Source: Firmicutes bacterium UBA5388 (GTDB taxonomy: Bacteria > Bacillota > UBA4882 > UBA10575). Taken from it: DNA of 11,485 bases. Each line of letters starts with the position of its first letter. Positions within the stretch are counted from its first letter, which is position 1. Below, piece by piece: positions 7,052-11,485 of this stretch. The notes under the pieces were generated by a model. The model was not told the DNA's origin and searched no databases. It was given only the letters and a program-made list of their open reading frames with translations. A program made the position numbers and the translations under genes. Location: assembly GCA_002409975.1 (NCBI GenBank), contig DHOO01000094.1:1-11485 (forward strand), read 5' to 3'.

Positions 7052-7199
7052 TATGTTAAACCTGTTTGCTTTAAAAACATTAAATTATAGGGACCATCAA
7101 TCTCACATTTTGCATCTCTTAAGCAAAGGCCAGACTAAATTGATATTCTGAATACCAGATGTGGGATAAAAGACCAGCCAAATTGGGAAGGTATAAAAA

Positions 7200-8948
7200 G
7201 TGAGATCAATGTTGAAATTAAATTTTTTTTATAAACAATTACTCTCTTTTATAATAATAGGAGTTATTCCGTTAATTATTATCGGTAGTATCTCCTATAT
7301 CTTTTGTACCAGCGTACTACAAGACTCTCTGAGTAAGCAGGCTTTAAGCAACGTCTTGAAAATAAGCGAAGGCATCGATTTACTTACTAGCGAATTGGGG
7401 GAAATCATCGTCTACCTGCTCTGTGAAGATGCGCAGATCAGAAAGGCGTTTCAACAAGCTCCTGATGTCGATGTTAATTATATTAATAATAGAATGAGAA
7501 CACTGGCTAGCAAGCGGGACGTAGGAATTTTCATCTCGGATACCACTGGAATGGTTAATTTTTCAACCCGTGAAGTCCCAGAGATTTATAACATTAGTGT
7601 CAATCAAGGCCAAGGAATCTTTGCCGCTGCTGATGCTTTGAAGAATGGTTTTATTATTTACCCCAACAATCGCCATAATAATCTGGGCGATAGTACGGTT
7701 TTCAGCCTGGCCAGGGCCATCCGCGACCTTAAAGATCGCCCAATTGGTTATGTCATTGTTGAACTCAGTAAAGAGCATTTATTCAATATCAACTATCGAC
7801 TTAACACGGTTTATAATATGAATTTTCTTGTTTTAGACCCGGAGTATTGTATTCTTTCTAATCTGTACAATCCCCAGGCCGAAAAAGAGATCTTACAAAC
7901 AGCGTTAATCGAAAAATTAAACAATGCAAAATCCGGTGTTTTTCTGGACCGCATTAATAATAGACGGATTTTTGTCGCCTTTAATCGTTCTAAATATACC
8001 GGCTTAACCACGGTCGGGACAGTGCCGATTGATTATGTTGTAGAAAATACCAATTTTATTAAAAATATTACCATCCTGGCTTGTATATTATGTTTGGCCA
8101 TCTGTTTAGTCTTAGCTTATTTTATGGCTCGTACTGTCTCCCAACCCATCAATGAGCTAGTGCGTTGTATGCGACAAGTAGAAGCGGGAGACCTTGAAAC
8201 AAGAGTAGAATTTTCTTCCTCTGATGAGATTGGTCTATTAGGGAAGAATTTTAATAAAATGGTGGCCAGGCTCAATTACTTGGTAACCAGTATCACCGAA
8301 AAACAAGAAAGACTCAAACAAGCTGAAATTAAAGCCTTGCAGGCGCAAATCAACCCGCATTTTCTTTATAATACACTAGACACCATTAAATGGCTGGCAA
8401 AGTTGAATATGGTTGACGAATTGAAGGTAATCGTAGTCGAACTAGGAAAACTGTTACGCAGCACTATTACCTCACATAAAGAGATGGTGACAGTTGCAGA
8501 GAGCATTGCGACAATTGAAAGTTATATTAAGATCCAAAAAATCAGGTATCGAGAGCGCTTACAGGTGACAATCATGATTAGCCCCGATATTTATGACTAC
8601 CACTTACCTAAACTTCTATTACAACCAATTGTGGAAAATGCCATTATTCATGGTCTTGAAAACAAGGTTGGTAAAGGAAGTTTAATGATCAATGGTCGTC
8701 GGGAAGACGATAAGCTAATTTTTGAAGTTATTGATGACGGCGTAGGAATTGAAGCGAAAAAACTTGCCTTGATTAACGCGAAAAAAGATTTATCATCCAC
8801 CTCCGACAGTATCGGATTGCAGAATGTTAACCGCCGTATTCAATTGTATTATGGACCTGACTACGGTTTACAGCTGACAAGCCAACCCGGAAGCGGAACC
8901 ATCGTGACGCTTTGTCTTCCGTTATTATATAAAGGGCAGGTGATGTAA
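7200..8948 (+). CDS. YesM-like sensor histidine kinase
   Basis: This 582-residue membrane sensor has a first transmembrane helix at about 13-35, an extracytoplasmic sensing domain of about 250 residues (36-287), a second helix at about 288-310 and a HAMP linker at about 310-362. The kinase core is of the His_kinase/YesM type: the phospho-accepting H387 in QINPHFLYNTLDTI, N-box QPIVENAIIHG (475-485), DDGVGI (512-517) and GLQN (539-542). It should phosphorylate the response regulator encoded immediately after it. The start is GTG at 7200, with GGGAAGG 8 nt upstream; an ATG three codons later lies too far from that site. YesM-type kinases usually control nearby carbohydrate or solute transporters, which fits the ABC importer just upstream. 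The ligand is not readable from sequence. Confidence 0.92.
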   Translation: MRSMLKLNFFYKQLLSFIIIGVIPLIIIGSISYIFCTSVLQDSLSKQALSNVLKISEGIDLLTSELGEIIVYLLCEDAQIRKAFQQAPDVDVNYINNRMRTLASKRDVGIFISDTTGMVNFSTREVPEIYNISVNQGQGIFAAADALKNGFIIYPNNRHNNLGDSTVFSLARAIRDLKDRPIGYVIVELSKEHLFNINYRLNTVYNMNFLVLDPEYCILSNLYNPQAEKEILQTALIEKLNNAKSGVFLDRINNRRIFVAFNRSKYTGLTTVGTVPIDYVVENTNFIKNITILACILCLAICLVLAYFMARTVSQPINELVRCMRQVEAGDLETRVEFSSSDEIGLLGKNFNKMVARLNYLVTSITEKQERLKQAEIKALQAQINPHFLYNTLDTIKWLAKLNMVDELKVIVVELGKLLRSTITSHKEMVTVAESIATIESYIKIQKIRYRERLQVTIMISPDIYDYHLPKLLLQPIVENAIIHGLENKVGKGSLMINGRREDDKLIFEVIDDGVGIEAKKLALINAKKDLSSTSDSIGLQNVNRRIQLYYGPDYGLQLTSQPGSGTIVTLCLPLLYKGQVM

Positions 8949-8949
8949 G

Positions 8950-9738
8950 ATGCATAACGTAGTGGTAGTAGAAGATGAAGATATTGTTCGCAAAGGATTA
9001 GTAATTACCACTCCTTGGGAAGATTTTGACTGCAAAGTAATCGGAGAAGCAGAAAATGGGCTTGCCGGAATAGAATTAATCTTTAAACTAAAACCGGATA
9101 TTGTTTTTACTGACATCAGAATGTCGGGGATGGATGGCTTAACCATGATCCATAATGCTCAAAAAAAGGTTAATGCCGAGTATGTGATTATCTCCGGCTA
9201 TAATGAATTTGAGTACGCTAAGCGAGCTATGACCCTTGGCGTCAAAGAGTTTCTTGTTAAACCCATCGATGAACTCGAACTGGAAAAGGTCTTAGAAAGA
9301 TTAATAAGCGAGATCAAAAAAAAGGAGCACCTCGAAAAGCTGCGCAAAGGAATACAAAACATCGATGACAATAAACTGTTATTCTTCAAGGAATATTTCT
9401 CTTCCTCTGAAGGGGGACGGGAAGATTATATTTCAGAAGCAGTAAAATATATTCGGGAAAATTTCCAAAAAGATATCAGTATCAAAGATGTCGCAGAGTA
9501 TCTTCATATCAGCGAAAGTTATTTAAGCCGGCTCTTTAAAAACGAAACCAATTATACGTTCATCGAATACTTGACCAATTTCCGTCTCAAAAAAACACTT
9601 GAATTATTACGAGACAAAGAGGTTAAAATTTATGAGATTGCTAGCCTCGTAGGATATAACGATTCCCGTTACTTCAGTGGATTGTTCAAAAGATATCTGG
9701 GGATGACGCCACGAGAATTCCGGGATTTTTTAAATTAA
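8950..9738 (+). CDS. YesN-like response regulator with AraC-type DNA-binding domain
   Basis: This 262-residue cytoplasmic regulator has a receiver domain at 1-120, with the acidic pocket E8-D9-E10, phospho-acceptor D55 in VFTDIRMSGMDG, S82 and K104 in LVKPID. A linker follows, then two helix-turn-helix units of the AraC family at about 160-262 (ISIKDVAEYLHISESYLSRLF; IYEIASLVGYNDSRYFSGLF; MTPREF). It is short for the YesN group, which often has a long middle region. ATG at 8950 begins one base after the kinase stop, with AGGTGA 6 nt upstream, so the pair is translationally coupled. The likely targets are the transporter promoter upstream of 2978 and possibly its own promoter; this is inferred from gene order only. 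Confidence 0.93.
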   Translation: MHNVVVVEDEDIVRKGLVITTPWEDFDCKVIGEAENGLAGIELIFKLKPDIVFTDIRMSGMDGLTMIHNAQKKVNAEYVIISGYNEFEYAKRAMTLGVKEFLVKPIDELELEKVLERLISEIKKKEHLEKLRKGIQNIDDNKLLFFKEYFSSSEGGREDYISEAVKYIRENFQKDISIKDVAEYLHISESYLSRLFKNETNYTFIEYLTNFRLKKTLELLRDKEVKIYEIASLVGYNDSRYFSGLFKRYLGMTPREFRDFLN

Positions 9739-9817
9739 TGAACCGATCTTTAAATGTCCTCATTTATTTATACTATAATATTGGATTGATTATTAGAGCA
9801 AGTTACATCCATTTATT

Positions 9818-9841
9818 ACCGCCGACACCGGCGGTTTTCTC
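9818..9841 (+). terminator. intrinsic terminator after the response regulator
   Basis: ACCGCCG (9818-9824) and CGGCGGT (9829-9835) form a 7-bp GC-rich stem with an ACAC loop, followed by TTTTCTCTT. It ends the two-component transcript 80 nt past its stop codon and separates it from the next operon. Confidence 0.8.
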
Positions 9842-9844
9842 TTC

Positions 9845-9860
9845 CTCTGATTAATCAGAG
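9845..9860. promoter_or_regulatory. 16-bp perfect palindrome, candidate operator
   Basis: CTCTGATTAATCAGAG is a perfect 16-bp palindrome directly behind the terminator and 51 bp before the -35 box of the next operon. The position suits an activator or a second repressor site. No protein partner is known. Confidence 0.4.
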
Positions 9861-9910
9861 ACCTGTTTCGGCAATAAACTCGCTGCCAGAAAAGGGTTTC
9901 TAAAAGACAT

Positions 9911-9939
9911 TTGACAATATGCAAAGTACTTTGTATAAT
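9911..9939 (+). promoter_or_regulatory. perfect-consensus sigma-A promoter with palindromic operator in the spacer
   Basis: TTGACA (9911-9916) and TATAAT (9934-9939) are exactly 17 bp apart. The spacer contains CAAAGTACTTTG (9922-9933), a perfect 12-bp palindrome that abuts the -10 box and extends to a 20-bp dyad with one mismatched pair (9918-9937). A repressor bound here would block RNA polymerase. The natural candidate is the winged-helix protein encoded at 10520-10843, which would make the operon self-repressing. Transcription should begin near 9946. Confidence 0.88.
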
Positions 9940-9972
9940 AAAGTTAATTGCGATCTAAAAGGAGGTATGTAA

Positions 9973-10527
9973 GTGAAAACCCGTGAAGCGTTAGATCAAA
10001 TCACCTATCTTCAAGAATTAATCACTCAAACCCGCTTACGAGCCGCGGATGGCTATCCCTATTTTCTGCTCTGGGGGGTTCTTTGGATCTTAGGTTATAT
10101 AAGTTCGATATGGCTGTCTCATTTGGTATGGCTGGTAATTGGGCCTGTTGGCGGAGTTCTTTCTATAGTGCCCAGGTTTACCCGGAAGAAAGGACAGTCA
10201 GCGCCCCCGCTTCTAAAAAAACTGGGTTGGCTGATGATGATTTTATTTCTTTACGTGGGTTTCCTTTTTTACCAATTACTTACGATTAGTCAAAATATTC
10301 AACTTCTCAATTCCTACTGGCCGTTTCACATTGGTTTACTCTACATAGCCGCGGGGATATTCGTAGGGCGTCAGATCATCCTCATTGGCGGCTGGCTGAT
10401 CCTGGTAGCCTTAATTGGAATCTCGTTACCTTTTCCTTTCCAAGCTATCTGGTTGGCTGTCAGTGGCGGAGGTGGGCTACTTTTTACTGGTTTTTTCTTT
10501 AGAAAGCATGTGATTAAAGATGAATGA
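9973..10527 (+). CDS. six-helix integral membrane protein of unknown function
   Basis: This 184-residue protein has a charged N-terminus (about 1-27, EALDQITYLQELITQTRLRA) followed by about six hydrophobic helices near 29-47, 49-66, 84-104, 117-133, 134-152 and 157-176. It ends with a short charged tail. The segment YPYFLLWGVLWILGYI is characteristic of membrane proteins that in Firmicutes are often encoded beside a small winged-helix regulator, as here. No enzymatic motif is visible. The start is GTG at 9973, with GGAGG (9961-9965) 7 nt before it. The gene is first in its operon, under the consensus promoter at 9911-9939, and overlaps the regulator gene by 8 bp. A role in sensing or responding to membrane stress is possible but not shown. 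Confidence 0.85.
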   Translation: MKTREALDQITYLQELITQTRLRAADGYPYFLLWGVLWILGYISSIWLSHLVWLVIGPVGGVLSIVPRFTRKKGQSAPPLLKKLGWLMMILFLYVGFLFYQLLTISQNIQLLNSYWPFHIGLLYIAAGIFVGRQIILIGGWLILVALIGISLPFPFQAIWLAVSGGGGLLFTGFFFRKHVIKDE

Positions 10528-10843
10528 CGAAATTCTAAAAGACCTGAATGAGCATTTTCAAGCTAAGGCCCGTCTTGGTATCATGACGATCCTCACTTCG
10601 ATGGGAACTAGCGATTTTACGTCTTTAAAGTCTCATTTAGGATTAAGCGACGGCAATCTCAGTTCCCATCTTCGAGTTTTAGAAAACGCCGGCTATATCA
10701 AGATTGAAAAAAAATTCATTAAACGTAAACCAAAAACCTTATATCAAACTACCCCATTAGGACGGGAGGACTTTTTAGACTACCTTGAACAACTGAAAAC
10801 AATCATTAGAATCGTTGAGCAAGAAGAGAATCCCACAACTTAA
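10520..10843 (+). CDS. small winged-helix transcriptional regulator (HTH_34/MarR-like)
   Basis: This 107-residue protein is almost entirely one winged-helix DNA-binding domain: KARLGIMTILTSMGTSDFTSL, then the recognition helix region GLSDGNLSSHLRVLENAGYI and a basic wing IEKKFIKRKPKTLYQTTPLGREDF. A C-terminal helix (about 84-101) would form the dimer interface. It matches the group of stand-alone regulators with a winged-helix domain of the PF13601 type. Its ATG lies inside the end of the membrane-protein gene (ATGAATGA overlap) and has only a weak ribosome binding site, so translation should be coupled. It probably binds the CAAAGTACTTTG palindrome in the operon promoter as a dimer; the membrane protein may modulate it. 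Confidence 0.9.
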   Translation: MNDEILKDLNEHFQAKARLGIMTILTSMGTSDFTSLKSHLGLSDGNLSSHLRVLENAGYIKIEKKFIKRKPKTLYQTTPLGREDFLDYLEQLKTIIRIVEQEENPTT

Positions 10844-10891
10844 AAACCGACCTCTTTTACTAATCACAAAAACTTTAAAGGAGGGCTTTTC

Positions 10892-11452
10892 TTGAAAAGA
10901 ATAACCATTATTGGTATTGCTCTATTTTTGATTTTTAGTGGGTCATCAATGGCTTCGGCCCAAGATAATATTACGCCAAAACATGCCCATTTATCACTGG
11001 GGTTCGCTTTAAATCACTTTCATCATGATTTCGGATTTGGTTTAACCCTGACCACTCCCTACTTTTTAAATAATCAGGTCGCGGTTAGATTGTCCGTTAA
11101 TTCATCTTATTTCGAAGGTATCCCTGTAGATAAAACAGAGTATGATTGGATGCCGTATACTTCATGTCAACTTGGGCTTATTGGTGCCAGCGCTATGGTT
11201 AATGACCTGATTCGTTTATACGGTGAGGGAGGAGTTATCTATATTATTCCAAATAGACAGTTTTCCGAAAAAAATGTTGTGGGGGGTTTTGGACATTTCG
11301 GTTTTGAGTTCTTTATGAACAGCGGTTCTCCAGTTTGCTATTTTATCGAAGTAGGAAGTCTGGGAACTGGCGCCAAAGCAGAAAGATTATCTGAAAAACC
11401 GATCTATGCAAATGGATTCGCCACGTCAGTGGGATTACGATTTCATTTTTAA
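10892..11452 (+). CDS. secreted protein, probable small outer-membrane beta-barrel
   Basis: This 186-residue protein has a clear signal peptide (KR, hydrophobic 4-16, cleavage after ASA or ASAQ at 21-24). The mature part shows alternating hydrophobic strands such as HLSLGFAL, FGFGLTLTTPYF, QVAVRLSVNSSYF, GHFGFEFFM, CYFIEVGSLG and FATSVGLRFHF. It ends in an aromatic F, as outer-membrane barrels do. The size suits an eight-stranded barrel. A histidine cluster (H31, H33, H42, H44, H45) lies in the first strands and could bind metal. The start is TTG at 10892, with AAAGGAGG 7 nt before it. The gene follows the regulator by 48 bp with no terminator between, so it is likely the third gene of the operon. 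The family is not recognised, and the barrel assignment rests on pattern. Confidence 0.75.
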   Translation: MKRITIIGIALFLIFSGSSMASAQDNITPKHAHLSLGFALNHFHHDFGFGLTLTTPYFLNNQVAVRLSVNSSYFEGIPVDKTEYDWMPYTSCQLGLIGASAMVNDLIRLYGEGGVIYIIPNRQFSEKNVVGGFGHFGFEFFMNSGSPVCYFIEVGSLGTGAKAERLSEKPIYANGFATSVGLRFHF

Positions 11453-11485
11453 TCCAACCCGCGTTAGTACTACGAAACTAGTGTA
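11453..11485. other. window end, nothing assigned
   Basis: The 33 bases after the last stop codon contain TAGTACTA (a short palindrome) and no T-run. A terminator may begin here but is cut by the window edge. Confidence 0.3.

Larger units (their letters stand above)
6805..7199 (+). other. 395-bp intergenic: operon end and leader of the two-component genes
   Basis: There is no coding region. The first part carries a sequence resembling the core of the palindromic repeat at 1-120 (6841-6899) and a G-rich hairpin (6916-6961). A sigma-A-like promoter follows at 7022-7051, and about 140 nt of leader then precede the kinase start. The leader can form a 9-bp stem (7100-7108 with 7159-7167, one G-U pair). 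No known riboswitch was recognised. Confidence 0.5.

Noticed and set aside
2790..7059. Shared 9-mer TTATGTTAA at 2790-2798 and 7051-7059 as a common regulator site for transporter and kinase promoters
   Set aside because: It is short and AT-rich, and occurs at different positions relative to promoter elements; chance is sufficient.
7058..7199. Riboswitch in the kinase leader
   Set aside because: A 9-bp long-range stem can form, but no known riboswitch core was recognised and no terminator or ribosome-site sequestering partner is visible.
5706..9389. Antisense open frames opposite the ATPase, kinase and regulator genes
   Set aside because: All are shadows of strongly supported genes, without start signals or recognisable sequence.
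11463..11476. AGTACT-centred palindrome at the window end as a second copy of the spacer operator
   Set aside because: Only the central TAGTACTA matches; the flanking CAAA/TTTG bases are absent.

Overview
The window reads as a Firmicutes-type genome with moderately low GC. Genes carry strong AGGAGG-type ribosome binding sites and start often with TTG or GTG, and a YesM/YesN-type two-component pair is present. Two features point to a species with an outer membrane (a diderm Firmicute such as Negativicutes, Halanaerobiales or Limnochordia-like lineages). The transporter's solute-binding protein has a signal peptide without a lipobox cysteine, and the last gene encodes a small secreted protein that looks like an outer-membrane beta-barrel ending in phenylalanine. 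The exact taxon cannot be read from the sequence.

Layout: positions 1-120 hold a long imperfect palindrome. On the minus strand, 149-1681 encodes a B12-binding radical SAM enzyme with a DUF4070-like C-terminus. A short cupin at 2023-2241 looks truncated at its N-terminus. The 2242-2977 stretch has no clear gene; it holds a strong 17-bp stem terminator and two very small ORFs with good ribosome binding sites, and its 3' part is the leader of the next operon. Positions 2978-6804 form a three-gene ABC importer of the ferric/sugar-phosphate/phosphonate type: binding protein, fused double permease and ATPase. A terminator-like hairpin lies between the first two genes. After a 395-bp leader with a plausible sigma-A promoter come a YesM-like histidine kinase (7200-8948) and a YesN-like response regulator (8950-9738), ended by a terminator at 9818-9841.

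The last block (9973-11452) is a separate operon driven by a perfect-consensus sigma-A promoter, TTGACA-17-TATAAT, whose spacer holds a perfect 12-bp palindrome. It encodes a six-helix membrane protein, a small winged-helix regulator overlapping it by 8 bp, and the putative outer-membrane barrel protein.

How the parts probably work together (inference): the two-component system senses an external solute and switches on the ABC importer. The imported solute is more likely an organic anion such as a sugar phosphate than iron, because the place where ferric-binding proteins carry a tyrosine pair reads Gly-Tyr-Ser-His-Asp here. The downstream operon is probably autoregulated by its winged-helix protein through the palindrome in its promoter. 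No tRNA, rRNA, CRISPR array or complete insertion sequence was seen.
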